Origin: Corallincola platygyrae
GTDB taxonomy: Bacteria > Pseudomonadota > Gammaproteobacteria > Enterobacterales > Neiellaceae
Length of the DNA: 64,000 nucleotides
Assembly: GCF_039544265.1 (NCBI RefSeq)
Contig: NZ_BAABLI010000013.1
Span: forward strand, 62,001-126,000
Reading direction: 5' to 3'
Shown: positions 8,829 through 18,704 of the stretch, in pieces
Layout of the letters: the number at the start of each line of letters is the position of its first letter
How positions within the stretch are numbered: the stretch's first letter is position 1
Translations under genes and position numbers: made by a program
The notes under the pieces: model-generated
What the model was told of the DNA's origin: nothing
Databases searched by the model: none
The model's input: only the letters and a program-made list of their open reading frames with translations

Positions 8829-9227
8829 ATGAGCCAGGCCGACATCATCACTGTTAGGCCAGAGGTCTCCGTTGATACTCTGCAAAAACTTCCTAACTTT
8901 ATTGGTATTTCAGAACAAACTGCGGGAGCAAAAGGGATTTCGATGAACATGGTCGTTATCCCCGCAGGTGGGCAGGCTGAGCCTCACTTTCATGAAGGCT
9001 ATGAGACCGCTATTTATATGCTGCAGGGCTCAGTTAGAACCCGATATGGAGAGAACCTAAGTCAGGAGGTGATCAATCATGCGGGCGATTTCATTTTTAT
9101 TCCCGCCAATGTACCACATCAGCCAATTAACTTAAGCCAAACTGAAAATGCGGTGGCCATAGTGGCACGTAATGATGCCAATGAGCAGGAAACGGTGCGC
9201 CCCTATCCTGTCAAGCGTGAGTCATAA
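8829..9227 (+). CDS. Cupin domain protein
   Basis: 132-residue single-domain cupin. Metal-binding positions are visible in PHFHEGYETAIYMLQGSVRTRYG (first cupin motif; His, His, Glu) and in AGDFIFIPANVPHQPIN (second motif with His). The ATG is preceded by GGAGACGAGCT. Such small cupins may be sugar or auxin isomerases, dioxygenases or ligand sensors; nothing here allows a choice. It sits between the GNAT gene and an orphan periplasmic binding protein. Confidence 0.82.
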   Translation: MSQADIITVRPEVSVDTLQKLPNFIGISEQTAGAKGISMNMVVIPAGGQAEPHFHEGYETAIYMLQGSVRTRYGENLSQEVINHAGDFIFIPANVPHQPINLSQTENAVAIVARNDANEQETVRPYPVKRES

Positions 9228-9310
9228 CGGCTCTCTGAATGTCGTTTCAGGCTGACACTGAGAAACTCAAGCTGAGGCCGTCATCTTTACTATGCTTGAG
9301 GAAATGCGCA

Positions 9311-10474
9311 ATGGAATCTGGCGGCTCAGAGTCTATGGATAGATCAATCAAATTCCCCCTCGGCAATAAGCATCGCACCCTGATTGTGCTGCTATCGATG
9401 TTCTTCTTTGTTTTCCCTTCAATCGCTCAAGCGCGTGTTGCCAAAGTGGATCTGTTTTTGACTCGAGGCCCTGGAGACATGTTCTACCATTTGGTCGAGG
9501 GATTCGGACAGGCTGCTGCAGCAGACTTAGATATGGAACTTAAGGTCCATTACGCTGATGGCAACCACATATTGATGGTGCAACAAGTAGAACAAGCCCT
9601 ATCAAATGCAGATAAGCCAGATGCGTTAGTATTTATTAACTTCAAGCAGCGTGATAAGCAGATCATAGAGTTAGCCGAAGCGGCAAAAGTCCCCGTCATC
9701 GTGATGAACTCTGGTGTTACGCCAGAGTTTGACTTAGGCAAACCCAGGGAAAAGTACGAGTATTGGATCGGTGAACTGCTACCTGATGACCGGCAGGCAG
9801 GTTATGAACTCGCCAATCGCCTCATTGCTTTGGCTACGCCGGCCGAAGACGGCAAGGTTTACCTGTTCGCAATAGAAGGAGAACACCATACCGGGGCATC
9901 GGTAGAGCGTGTGAAAGGCTTGTTTCAAGCGGTTTCAGAGCACAAGTATGTGGTTTTGACCCAATTAGTTGCAGGTAATTGGGACCCGAGAACTGCAGGC
10001 CAAAAGTACATCATGGGTATTCGCCGTTATCCGCAAATATCGGTTGTTTGGGCTGCCAGCGACGGTATGGCGTTGGGCGTGGTGGATTCAGCACTGAAGC
10101 TCGGACGCAAGATCCCAGAGCATATTGGCGGTATCGACTGGACGTTGGAGGCAAAAGAAGCGTTGGAAGAGGGGAGCATCGATGTATCAATGGGTGGTCA
10201 TTTTATGGAGGCGGCTTGGGTTCTGGTGATGCTGCATGATTATTTTAAAGGAAAAGATTTTGCTGAAGTTGGCGTGTCGCTGAGAGACCCAATGTACCCG
10301 ATGACGCAATACAACTCGGAAAAAATGGCCTTGTTGATGAAACCCTCCAGCTGGAAATCCATCGACTTCAAAGCATTTTCTCGCTTCTACAATCCAGGAC
10401 TAGACCGCTATCCATTTTCGGTCGGTCAGGTGTTATCTCAGTTGTCAGAATCTGCTCAAGTGGGCTCTCAATAA
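9311..10474 (+). CDS. Periplasmic sugar-type substrate-binding protein, orphan
   Basis: Type I periplasmic binding fold (LacI/ribose-binding-like). A signal peptide with hydrophobic core TLIVLLSMFFFVFPSIAQA is followed by the mature domain with DALVFINFKQRDKQIIELAEAAKVPVIV and YLFAIEGEHHTGASVERVKG, typical of sugar-binding lobes. The ATG at 9311 is preferred because GAGG lies nine bases upstream; ATG 9239 would lengthen the leader by 24 residues. No permease or ATPase gene is next to it, so it may serve a distant transporter or act as a sensor input like LuxP. Ligand unknown. Confidence 0.8.
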   Translation: MESGGSESMDRSIKFPLGNKHRTLIVLLSMFFFVFPSIAQARVAKVDLFLTRGPGDMFYHLVEGFGQAAAADLDMELKVHYADGNHILMVQQVEQALSNADKPDALVFINFKQRDKQIIELAEAAKVPVIVMNSGVTPEFDLGKPREKYEYWIGELLPDDRQAGYELANRLIALATPAEDGKVYLFAIEGEHHTGASVERVKGLFQAVSEHKYVVLTQLVAGNWDPRTAGQKYIMGIRRYPQISVVWAASDGMALGVVDSALKLGRKIPEHIGGIDWTLEAKEALEEGSIDVSMGGHFMEAAWVLVMLHDYFKGKDFAEVGVSLRDPMYPMTQYNSEKMALLMKPSSWKSIDFKAFSRFYNPGLDRYPFSVGQVLSQLSESAQVGSQ

Positions 10475-10522
10475 GTGACTTCTGCTTCCTTATTGCGTCA
10501 TCCCACTCACTTCAAGCGCTAA

Positions 10523-10960
10523 CTAATACGACCCATCCTGAATATTGGTATTTGAAAGGTGATGGCTGGCGATATTGAGTCCTTCACGTAGATAAAAGCG
10601 GTGAGCATCGAAGCGTTGAACACCTGAATCCAGGTGCAGTTGATCGCAGCCTTCGGCCCTGGCGTGTTGCTTTAACCAGTCAATCAGCACTTTGCCAGCA
10701 CCTTTACTACGCTCTTCGGGTAGCACAATGACATCGTCAACATAGATGTGTTTACCCCAAGCGAGCTTGAGGCCCATTATGAAACCTCCCACGGCCACCA
10801 TCTTATTGCCGTCATAAACACAAGCCAACTGATAGCCTTGTTCAATCTGTTTTTTGACCTGATGAAGCAGAGCTCCAAAAGTAAATTGGGTCCGAAGGTG
10901 AGACAAGATGGCGGCGGCTTCTTCCAGCGCTTCTCCGCCAGTAACCAGGCGAACTTCCAT
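10523..10960 (-). CDS. GNAT family N-acetyltransferase
   Basis: 145-residue acetyltransferase. The acetyl-CoA pocket appears as YVDDVIVLPEERSKGAGKVL followed by LIDWLKQHARAEGCDQLHLD, and the C-terminal AHRFYLREGLNIASHHL is a classic GNAT ending. Monocistronic on the minus strand, convergent with the binding-protein gene and separated from it by 48 bases with no clear terminator. Substrate unknown. Confidence 0.85.
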   Translation of the reverse strand: MEVRLVTGGEALEEAAAILSHLRTQFTFGALLHQVKKQIEQGYQLACVYDGNKMVAVGGFIMGLKLAWGKHIYVDDVIVLPEERSKGAGKVLIDWLKQHARAEGCDQLHLDSGVQRFDAHRFYLREGLNIASHHLSNTNIQDGSY

Positions 10961-11057
10961 GCTTTATTCCAGTGCGTTTGTGGGCCAATTGTGTTTATTC
11001 AGACACTATTTTGGAATGCGTCTTATAAGCATACTTTTGTGCTTTTCGCTGTCTATT

Positions 11058-11882
11058 TCAAGCGATTTCTCTTGTGCTTGTAGGGGAGCTCTCTTCGAAC
11101 AATGAAAACAGGCAAGGCAATGACTTAAATATATGGTTGCTGAGTCTTTCGGCGAAGTCGCGATAACCTTGGTCTGACGGGTGGTATCCATCCGCGGAGA
11201 AAAGCTCCGCTTCTGGTGAAATGGTTATTGGTAGGTGAGTACACCTTGGTTTGGTCTGGGTGAGTTTTACCAACAAAGAATCAAGTCGGCGAGCTCGCAA
11301 CCCCAGTGCTGTTTTTAATGGTTCTGGCAAAAGCGGAAAGTGCTGCATTGGTGGAACGCCGCAAAACACGATGGCGGGAGGTGAGGGCCGCGAGGAAAAG
11401 TGCTGGATTACTTTTTCCAGCGCTGCTTGCCATGATTGTGTGGGGGTAAGGCTTGTTACATCGTTCACACCGATAGAAATGAGAATAATATCTGCCTGCT
11501 CAAACTGATTGGCACCCTGCAGCGCATCAAGTTGTTTGACCAGCCCTTTGGCATCAACACCTATTTCGCCAATGGCATGCCATTGCATGTTCCACCCAGT
11601 ACGCCTTGCTAATGCCTCTGCTGTTTGAGCAACCAGTCCTAATTTCTGATCTGTCGCTCCAACCCCCGCTATGATTGAGTCTCCGAAGCCAACTAGTTTC
11701 AAAGTTTTTGGTTTGACTTTGACTGAAGTGTTTGGGGTGTCAGAGCTGGTGATCTTAGTGGACGTTATAGTGTCCTTATTCAGCCCCGGTGCCGCCGCAA
11801 AGCGCAGGGCAGTGCGCTTTACCCAGACCGCTTGTGGTAAAACCAATGGCAGCAACAACCAGAAAGATAGTCTTCTTAACAA
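11058..11882 (-). CDS. SGNH/GDSL-family hydrolase
   Basis: Predicted exported esterase or lipase-like hydrolase of 274 residues. An N-terminal hydrophobic stretch (LSFWLLLPLVLPQAVWV) suggests a signal anchor. The catalytic blocks are present in order: GFGDSIIAGVG (Ser nucleophile), a Gly block around IGEIGVDAKG, GVND (Asn oxyanion residue), and DGYHPSDQGY (Asp and His). The start is TTG at 11882, with GGGGAAA upstream on the minus strand. Substrate unknown. Confidence 0.85.
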   Translation of the reverse strand: MLRRLSFWLLLPLVLPQAVWVKRTALRFAAAPGLNKDTITSTKITSSDTPNTSVKVKPKTLKLVGFGDSIIAGVGATDQKLGLVAQTAEALARRTGWNMQWHAIGEIGVDAKGLVKQLDALQGANQFEQADIILISIGVNDVTSLTPTQSWQAALEKVIQHFSSRPSPPAIVFCGVPPMQHFPLLPEPLKTALGLRARRLDSLLVKLTQTKPRCTHLPITISPEAELFSADGYHPSDQGYRDFAERLSNHIFKSLPCLFSLFEESSPTSTREIA

Positions 11883-12145
11883 TGATTTCCCCTTTCACAG
11901 CCTTATCAAGCATAGCTTCTATGGAGCCAGTGTTTCTGAAGAATTTATTGGGGAGAGATCTTCGTGGTAGTAATTTGATGACGGGTTAACTTGCTAACTA
12001 CGGCTAACTTATTAACCGCTCGAGATTTACAAAACAACCTATTGTTAACTTATGTGAAATTAAACATCTTCAATCAGGTTCTACTGTACTGACAGAGTGA
12101 CCACTCTGCTCATCAAGAACATGAAGCAAAAATAAGGAGTAAGGC

Positions 12146-12616
12146 TTGAAGGCATTGATCAATTTGATTACCCACCTAGCTACAGGCGTAGCGGGATTTG
12201 TACTGGGTATCTATATGCTGCCACTTTTGACTCAGGAAGAGGGACCTTCTGACGAAAAACTTCAGGCTCATGCCAGTCAGGCTGTCTATCAAGCTGAGTT
12301 TCACAGAGATCTCGAAGATAGTGACTGGCTTCACTGGGGCGAAGGCAAGGTCAGCGTCAGTGATGAGTTTGTGAGCTTTGATGGCGAGTTGGCCCCAGGG
12401 CCTGATTATCGTTTGTATCTGGTGCCCGAGTTTGTTGAAACCGAAGCGGGTTTTAACGCCATTAAAGGCATGTCGAAACACATAGGTGATGTCGATAGTT
12501 TCGAAGACTTTATGGTTGCTGTTCCAGAGGGCGTGGATGTCCACCAGTACAGTACTGTAGTGGTTTGGTGCGAGTCATTTGGGCAGTTTATTACAGCGGC
12601 GCAGTACAAGTTTTAG
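12146..12616 (+). CDS. DM13 domain protein, membrane-anchored
   Basis: 156-residue protein with one N-terminal membrane helix (LITHLATGVAGFVLGIYML) and a C-terminal domain matching DM13: GPDYRLYLVPEF, then a VVVWCESFGQFITAAQ ending with the family cysteine. DM13 domains are proposed to take part in extracytoplasmic redox or electron transfer; this is a family inference. The start is TTG 12146 with AAGGAG eight bases upstream; no in-frame ATG precedes it. Transcribed alone. Confidence 0.75.
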   Translation: MKALINLITHLATGVAGFVLGIYMLPLLTQEEGPSDEKLQAHASQAVYQAEFHRDLEDSDWLHWGEGKVSVSDEFVSFDGELAPGPDYRLYLVPEFVETEAGFNAIKGMSKHIGDVDSFEDFMVAVPEGVDVHQYSTVVVWCESFGQFITAAQYKF

Positions 12617-12632
12617 AGCTGCGCTAAGCTCG

Positions 12633-13262
12633 TCAGTTGTTCAGCGCAACTAGTTTGACTTCAGAAAGCTTGCCATCTTCCAGCACGCAGGTGGCTACTT
12701 TCTTGGCGCCTTTCTCTTCACGAGTATTGAATTCCAAGTTGTAGCTGACTTGCCATAACCGCTTAGTTGGCTGTGTGGCCTGCGCATGGGTATAGGTGAT
12801 TTCACCGGGTTCAGCGTATTGTTCCACTTCCGCTTTGCATAGCATCATCATTTTGTCTTTGACACTGTCGTAGGAAGTTGCTGTGTAGGCTGTCCCGTAC
12901 ATGACGCCGCCAAGAAGAGTTGCGACTGTTGCAACTGAGGCAGCCATCATAGGCAGGCTGCGTCCACGTTTCCGGGTTGCTAATTGATAGCGTACAAACC
13001 AGGTGCCATTTTCGTTATAGCCCTGACGTAAGCCAGATTGGATTTCAATTTTCAGCTTGCCTGCATCCAGACCACGCTTAGACGCGTAGTTCTCAGCTTG
13101 TTGGCTGTACCAGACGAACTCGATACCTTTTTTATTCAGCCACTTGCTGTCCGTTTTGGTGTTAACCTCAATCGGGCCTTCACAACGCGGACACTCGCTA
13201 ACAAATTGCTGCAACTTTGTTGAGCAATATGGGCATTTAGCGATTACAGGTGGTTGATTCAT
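12633..13262 (-). CDS. Zinc-ribbon membrane protein of unknown function
   Basis: 209 residues. The N-terminus has a four-cysteine zinc ribbon (CPYCSTKLQQ...CPRC), the middle a single membrane helix (SVATVATLLGGVMYGTAY, about 110-130), and the C-terminus a domain of about 75 residues with scattered beta-like segments. I recognise no named family. A ribbon-helix-domain layout is common in small inner-membrane proteins that face the periplasm. It converges with the DM13 gene, 16 bases apart. Confidence 0.7.
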   Translation of the reverse strand: MNQPPVIAKCPYCSTKLQQFVSECPRCEGPIEVNTKTDSKWLNKKGIEFVWYSQQAENYASKRGLDAGKLKIEIQSGLRQGYNENGTWFVRYQLATRKRGRSLPMMAASVATVATLLGGVMYGTAYTATSYDSVKDKMMMLCKAEVEQYAEPGEITYTHAQATQPTKRLWQVSYNLEFNTREEKGAKKVATCVLEDGKLSEVKLVALNN

Positions 13263-13387
13263 GGTGAAAACATCAGCCTCTAAGTGAATGACTGTTTATA
13301 TTTCAGCCATCCTGGCCAGATTGCGCACGAATATATCCGAAAAGTACGATTAGATCACATTTATTATTAATAAATAGTTAATTGAAG

Positions 13388-15781
13388 TTAGAATAATCCT
13401 AATTGGCTATCTATTAACCGATCGAAATCAAGATTTATAAAAGGAAGTATCGCGTCAGCGACTGGTTTTAGTTGTTTTTCAACGTAATGATCGTAATCGA
13501 TCGTGCTGTTGAGGTGCTCGATCGGCTCAGGTCCGTTCACGGTAATAAGGTAACTGATCGTGCCGCGATTCTGATATTTTCTCGGTTTGTTTAACAATTG
13601 GTTTTGTTGGTCTGCGATCCGCGCCGCTTTTACGTGTGGCGGTACATTCTTGACATAGTCTGCCAACTTTCGGCGTAGGCGCTTCCGATACACCAACTGT
13701 GCATCCCTTTCGCCAGTTTTTGTCTGCTCTACTGTTTTGATGACAAATTCACTGGGGTCCTGATCATGAAATACCAACTCGTAGAGCTTGGTTTGGAACT
13801 CTTTGGCTAATTCAGTCCAATCGGTGCGAACGGTTTCCAGTCCTTTAAACACCAGCTTTTCACGGTCCCCTTCGCCGATTAGTCCTGCGTAACGCTTTTT
13901 ACTACCGGCATCGGAGCCTCTGATAGTAGGCATCAGAAAACGTCGATAGTGGGTTTCGTATTCGATCTCCAACGCACTCTCTATCTGATACTCATCTTCG
14001 AAAACTCGTTTCCAGCGGCGGTTGATCTCTGTGGCGAGGTCGTTGCCGATCTTGTCCGCATCTTTAGGTGAGATACGCTCGTCTAACCAAACAAAGGTGG
14101 AATCTGTATCACCGTAAATTACCTGATAACCAAGCTCATTTATCCACTTGGCGGTTGTTTGCATAATGTCATGGCCTCGCAGTGTAATTGAACTGGCGAG
14201 TCTTGGGTCATAGAAGCGGCATCCTCCAGATCCCAACACACCATAGAAGCTATTCATAAGGATCTTGATCGCCTGAGAGCGAGCTGCATCTTTATCCCGC
14301 TTTGCCTCGTCTCGCTGCTTCCATAACTGACTGATGATGTCTGGAAGAAAATGTTCTGTTCGCGAGAAATGCGCGTCACGGAATCCTGGGATCGCTTGTT
14401 CAGGGTGTTTCAATCCCTCTATTAAACCCAAAGGATCAATTTTGAAGGTGCGAATGATCGAGGGATACAGGCTCTTGAAGTCCAACACCAGAACATGAGT
14501 GTATAGGCCGGGCTTGGAGTTCATCACGTATCCACCTGGGCTGGCGAGCCCGCCACCCGCTGGCAAATTAGGTGCGATATAGCCGGCACGATGGAGTTTG
14601 GGTAGATAAAGGTTGGTAAATGCGGCAACTGAACCGCCACTTCGATCCAGCTCTAAACCAGTCAACTGACTGCGCAATCTAAGAAAGTCGATAAGATGGG
14701 TATACTCAAAGATCTCTGCGACCAGGCGGCAATCTTCCAAATTGTATTTGGCCAGTGCAGGTTTGTTATGGCGAAAGTTATGATCGATTTCCGCCATACG
14801 ATCTTCGACATGATCAACAAACTTTCCTTTATTAAGAAGTGCTTGCGCAACTGACTCCAGGCTAAAGCTCACAAATTGATAAGTGGCAGTTTTGAGTGCA
14901 TCAATGCCATCAATAACGACACGCCCGGGTATCGATACATAGCCCTGCTGAGAGTCATTGCGAGCGTCACGCCAGTGGGGCGTACTGTGGCCCCTGCCAA
15001 TTTGAAGGCTTACACCGTGTAGCTCTGCGCGTTTAAGCAATAGTCGGAAATCAAAGTTAACCACATTCCAGCCAATAATGAGGTCGGGGTCCATCTGCTG
15101 AAATGCTCGTTCAACCGCTTGCAACAGGTCTTTTTCACTATCCACCCAGTAAATCTGGGTGTCTGCAGCTTGAGGCTTGCCGCGCATGATCACCCAGTTG
15201 GTTTCTTCGTTTGTTGCGCTAGCCGGCATATGAAAGCCTGCTGAATAAAGCTCTCCTTGAGCTGAGCACTCAAGATCGAAAGAGACGAGCCGGAAACTTG
15301 GCTGGAACGCATTTGGCCTGATTTTTACATTTCGGTATTCGGTATAACCCGCTTTTTGGCTTGGTGCGCCAATAAAGGAAACACCGCCGTAGCAGAATCG
15401 CTCGATCAGATAGCGATCGTGAAGGCGAAAGTCTGCTTCAAACAGCTCAATCCCCTCTGCAACCAATAGATCCTGAGCACGATAGTGATCCTTTATCTGA
15501 TCGAAATAAAGCGCGCTTATCGGTTGATGATCAAATGTATGAAGAGGAAGCGGTTTGATTTGATGTGACACCTGAGCAGCAAGCAGGGCGTTGACTGCAC
15601 TATCAGCGTTTTCACTGACAATAAAAAATAGGGGCTGCTCATTATCAATGATTAGCTTGGCCGGTCCTTGCTGCGTGCTCAGCCAGAGAGCTATCTGAGT
15701 TCCCTGTTTGGTATCCCAGCTATGTCGGGTAAGGAGAAATCCGCTATTTGTTTTGGATTCGTTTGCTGTCGAGGTACTCAT
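13388..15781 (-). CDS. polB: DNA polymerase II (family B)
   Basis: Damage-inducible family B DNA polymerase with proofreading. The 797-residue protein has all three exonuclease motifs (FDLECSA, NVVNFDFR, YNLEDC) and polymerase motifs A (DFKSLYPSIIRTF), B (KILMNSFYGVLG) and C (YGDTDSTF), so both activities should be intact. Length is close to E. coli Pol II (783). ATG 15781 is preferred over a TTG three codons upstream. No clear LexA box was seen in the short upstream region. Confidence 0.96.
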   Translation of the reverse strand: MSTSTANESKTNSGFLLTRHSWDTKQGTQIALWLSTQQGPAKLIIDNEQPLFFIVSENADSAVNALLAAQVSHQIKPLPLHTFDHQPISALYFDQIKDHYRAQDLLVAEGIELFEADFRLHDRYLIERFCYGGVSFIGAPSQKAGYTEYRNVKIRPNAFQPSFRLVSFDLECSAQGELYSAGFHMPASATNEETNWVIMRGKPQAADTQIYWVDSEKDLLQAVERAFQQMDPDLIIGWNVVNFDFRLLLKRAELHGVSLQIGRGHSTPHWRDARNDSQQGYVSIPGRVVIDGIDALKTATYQFVSFSLESVAQALLNKGKFVDHVEDRMAEIDHNFRHNKPALAKYNLEDCRLVAEIFEYTHLIDFLRLRSQLTGLELDRSGGSVAAFTNLYLPKLHRAGYIAPNLPAGGGLASPGGYVMNSKPGLYTHVLVLDFKSLYPSIIRTFKIDPLGLIEGLKHPEQAIPGFRDAHFSRTEHFLPDIISQLWKQRDEAKRDKDAARSQAIKILMNSFYGVLGSGGCRFYDPRLASSITLRGHDIMQTTAKWINELGYQVIYGDTDSTFVWLDERISPKDADKIGNDLATEINRRWKRVFEDEYQIESALEIEYETHYRRFLMPTIRGSDAGSKKRYAGLIGEGDREKLVFKGLETVRTDWTELAKEFQTKLYELVFHDQDPSEFVIKTVEQTKTGERDAQLVYRKRLRRKLADYVKNVPPHVKAARIADQQNQLLNKPRKYQNRGTISYLITVNGPEPIEHLNSTIDYDHYVEKQLKPVADAILPFINLDFDRLIDSQLGLF

Positions 15782-15907
15782 TGGACCCAAATCTTATCCT
15801 GAGTTTTCAACCAATACGACAATTGATCGCAGGCAACATCGTTCTTTGACTATATTTGGCTAAACAGATGAACCCTGTTCCCAAGCCTTAGCTTTGAGGT
15901 TTATAGA

Positions 15908-16372
15908 ATGAAGCGATTTCAATCGAATGGTTTTACGACCATTGAACTGGTCACTGTGATCATCATTATTGGGATTCTATCGGTATTTGCAGTACCTAAA
16001 CTCATGTCGCTAGGCCATGATGCTCGCATCGCTATGATCAAACACCTGCATGGCACAATTATCGAAGAGATGAAGATCGCGTACGAAGCCTGCGTCATCG
16101 ATAAGAAGTGTGATGAGAAAGCGACTCATAGCCAGTTTTACCTCACCAAAGATGGTGGCGTTTCAATCAAAACGACGTGGGGTTATCCCAGCTACGCCCT
16201 TGAGGGAATTGGCACCTTGATAGATGTTGATCCGTCGTTCAACGTTTCTTTCAATAATGCATTCAACGAAACCGTATTCCAGCTTCAGCCCCAATGCGCC
16301 GTGTTCTACTACGAGCGGCGCAACTTAAATAGAGATCAACCCAAAGTATCCTCAGATGTACGAGGCTGTTAG
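15908..16372 (+). CDS. Type II/IV pseudopilin
   Basis: 154-residue prepilin. The peptidase site and helix read NGFTTIELVTVIIIIGILSV: cleavage after Gly, N-methyl-Phe at +1 and Glu at +5, the class III signal of type IV pilins and type II secretion pseudopilins. Three cysteines follow in the mature domain, one near the C-terminus, possibly as a disulfide. It stands alone, with no secretion or pilus genes nearby, so it may be an accessory minor pilin such as an MSHA-like subunit. Confidence 0.85.
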   Translation: MKRFQSNGFTTIELVTVIIIIGILSVFAVPKLMSLGHDARIAMIKHLHGTIIEEMKIAYEACVIDKKCDEKATHSQFYLTKDGGVSIKTTWGYPSYALEGIGTLIDVDPSFNVSFNNAFNETVFQLQPQCAVFYYERRNLNRDQPKVSSDVRGC

Positions 16373-16499
16373 CCGTGCCTTTGACTCCATTATTATAAAA
16401 ATCAATAGGCTAATGGCTCCACGCTGGCCGTATATCGATATATTTTCACAGCCGCGCGGCCAACGGAAAGGTGGAATTAAGATAAGATCGAAATTTGTT

Positions 16500-16529
16500 C
16501 TGACCTATCCAAATAAAATCCTGTATACT
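16500..16529 (+). promoter_or_regulatory. Probable sigma-70 promoter of fusA
   Basis: TATACT at 16524-16529 (five of six consensus positions) with CTGACC at 16500-16505 as the -35, 18 bases apart. It would start transcription about 30 bases before the EF-G start codon. This is the best promoter in the 196-base gap upstream of a gene whose codon choice suggests high expression. Confidence 0.5.
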
Positions 16530-16568
16530 GGCGCGCGATTTTGAACTCAACACTTACTGAGCAAAGCA

Positions 16569-18656
16569 ATGGCAGACTTATCCAAATATAGAAATATTGG
16601 TATCTTCGCGCACGTTGATGCGGGAAAAACCACTTCTACTGAACGTATTCTTAAGCTGACCGGTAAGATCCACAAGACCGGTGAAGTACATGATGGTGCA
16701 GCGACTACTGACTTCATGGAACAGGAAGCAGAGCGTGGTATTACCATTCAGTCTGCTGCAACTACCTGTTTCTGGAACGACCACCGCCTGAACATCATCG
16801 ATACTCCAGGACACGTTGACTTCACTGTTGAAGTTTATCGTTCACTGAAAGTTCTCGATGGTGGTGTAGGTGTATTCTGTGGTTCTGGTGGTGTTGAGCC
16901 TCAGTCAGAAACTAACTGGCGCTACGCGAACGAATCAGAAGTATCTCGTCTGATCTTCGTAAACAAGCTGGACCGTCTGGGTGCAGACTTCTACCGCGTT
17001 GTTGACCAGGTTAAGAAAGTACTGGGCGCAACTCCGCTGGTAATGACTTTGCCTATCGGTACTGAAGACGACTTCGTTGGTGTTGTAGATGTATTGAGCC
17101 AGAAAGCTTACATCTGGGACGAATCTGGTCAGCCAGAAAACTACGAAGTTACCGATATCCCTGCAGACATGGTTGATGATGCTGCTGCATACCGTGAAGA
17201 GCTGATCGAAACTGCGTTGGAGCAGGACGACGAGCTGTTGATGGCTTACATGGAAGGTGAAGAACCTACCGTTGAGCAGATCAAAGAGTGCATCAAGAAA
17301 GGTACTCACAACCTGAGCTTCTTCCCAACTTACTGTGGTTCTGCATTTAAGAACAAAGGTATCCAGTTGGTTCTAGACGCGGTTGTTGATTACCTGCCAG
17401 CGCCTACCGAAGTTCCAGCTCAGCCTCTGACTGACAGCGAAACCGGTGAGCCTACTGGTGAAGTAGCGACTGTATCTACTGAAGAGCCACTGCGTGCATT
17501 GGCATTTAAGATCATGGACGACCGTTTCGGCGCCCTGACCTTTATCCGTATCTACTCAGGTGTAATGCGTAAGGGTGACACCATCCTTAACTCTTACACT
17601 GGTAAAACTGAGCGTATCGGCCGTATGGTTGAGATGCACGCTGATGACCGTACTGAGCTGGATTATGCTCAAGCCGGTGACATCATCGCGGTTGTAGGTA
17701 TGAAGAACGTTCAGACTGGTCACACGCTGTGTGATGTGAAGAACCCTTGTACTCTTGAGCCTATGATCTTCCCTGAGCCAGTAATCTCAATTGCTGTTCA
17801 GCCGAAAGACAAGGGCGGTAACGAGAAGATGGGCGTAGCTATCGGCAAGATGGTTGCAGAAGATCCTTCTTTCGTTGTTGAAACCGACCAGGAAACTGGC
17901 GAGACCATCCTGAAAGGTATGGGTGAGCTTCACCTCGACATTAAAGTAGACATCCTTAAGCGTACTTACGGTGTTGAACTGATTGTTGGTCAGCCTCAGG
18001 TTGCTTACCGTGAAACTATCACGCAAGCGGTTGAAGACAGCTACACGCACAAGAAGCAGTCTGGTGGTTCTGGTCAGTTCGGTAAGATCGATTACCGCAT
18101 CAAGCCAGGTGAGCCAAACTCAGGCTTCAAGTTCGAGTCTACGGTTGTTGGTGGTAACGTTCCTAAGGAATTCTTCCCTGCCATTGAAAAAGGCTTCGAA
18201 GGTATGATGGAAGAAGGCCCTCTGGCTGGCTTCCCTGTACTGGACGTTGAAGTTGAGCTTTATGACGGTGGTTTCCACGCGGTTGACTCATCAGCCATTG
18301 CGTTCGAAATCGCTGCTAAAGGCGCATTCCGTCAGTCAATGCCTAAAGCCGGTCCTCAGCTTCTTGAGCCAATCATGAAAGTTGACGTGTTCACTCCAGA
18401 AGACAACGTGGGTGACGTAATCGGTGACTTGAACCGTCGTCGCGGCATGATTAAAGACCAGGAAGCGGGTGCTACTGGTGTACGTATTAAGGGTGATGTA
18501 CCTCTGGCCGAGATGTTCGGTTACATTGGTCACCTGCGTACTATCACTTCAGGTCGTGGTCAGTTCTCTATGGAGTTCAGCCACTATGCGGCTTGCCCAG
18601 CTAACGTAGCAGAAGAAGTGATTGCTGCTGAGAAAGAAAAGAAAGCTAACAAGTAA
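16569..18656 (+). CDS. fusA: Elongation factor G, second-type paralog
   Basis: GTPase that drives ribosome translocation and, with RRF, recycling. The 695-residue protein has the G1 loop AHVDAGKTT, switch II region DTPGHVDF and NKLD specificity motif, followed by EF-G domains II-V. The N-terminal run KYRNIGIFAHVDAGKTTSTE and FCGSGGVEPQSETNWRYANE resemble the EF-G 2 copies of Vibrio and Shewanella. It is away from rpsL, rpsG and tuf, which supports paralog status. Codon use is strongly biased (CTG, GGT, GTT), implying high expression. A strong terminator follows. Confidence 0.93.
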   Translation: MADLSKYRNIGIFAHVDAGKTTSTERILKLTGKIHKTGEVHDGAATTDFMEQEAERGITIQSAATTCFWNDHRLNIIDTPGHVDFTVEVYRSLKVLDGGVGVFCGSGGVEPQSETNWRYANESEVSRLIFVNKLDRLGADFYRVVDQVKKVLGATPLVMTLPIGTEDDFVGVVDVLSQKAYIWDESGQPENYEVTDIPADMVDDAAAYREELIETALEQDDELLMAYMEGEEPTVEQIKECIKKGTHNLSFFPTYCGSAFKNKGIQLVLDAVVDYLPAPTEVPAQPLTDSETGEPTGEVATVSTEEPLRALAFKIMDDRFGALTFIRIYSGVMRKGDTILNSYTGKTERIGRMVEMHADDRTELDYAQAGDIIAVVGMKNVQTGHTLCDVKNPCTLEPMIFPEPVISIAVQPKDKGGNEKMGVAIGKMVAEDPSFVVETDQETGETILKGMGELHLDIKVDILKRTYGVELIVGQPQVAYRETITQAVEDSYTHKKQSGGSGQFGKIDYRIKPGEPNSGFKFESTVVGGNVPKEFFPAIEKGFEGMMEEGPLAGFPVLDVEVELYDGGFHAVDSSAIAFEIAAKGAFRQSMPKAGPQLLEPIMKVDVFTPEDNVGDVIGDLNRRRGMIKDQEAGATGVRIKGDVPLAEMFGYIGHLRTITSGRGQFSMEFSHYAACPANVAEEVIAAEKEKKANK

Positions 18657-18673
18657 TCTTTCCTGACTCTCAG

Positions 18674-18704
18674 AAAAACCCCGGCCATCCGCCGGGGTTT
18701 TTTT
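18674..18704 (+). terminator. Rho-independent terminator of fusA
   Basis: CCCCGGC (18679-18685), loop CATCC, GCCGGGG (18691-18697), then seven T residues. An A-run precedes the stem. It starts 18 bases after the EF-G stop and directly abuts the hairpin repeats. Confidence 0.92.

Noticed and set aside
16935..18533. Minus-strand frames within fusA
   Set aside because: They lie antisense to a strongly codon-biased EF-G gene and show no family similarity or start signals.
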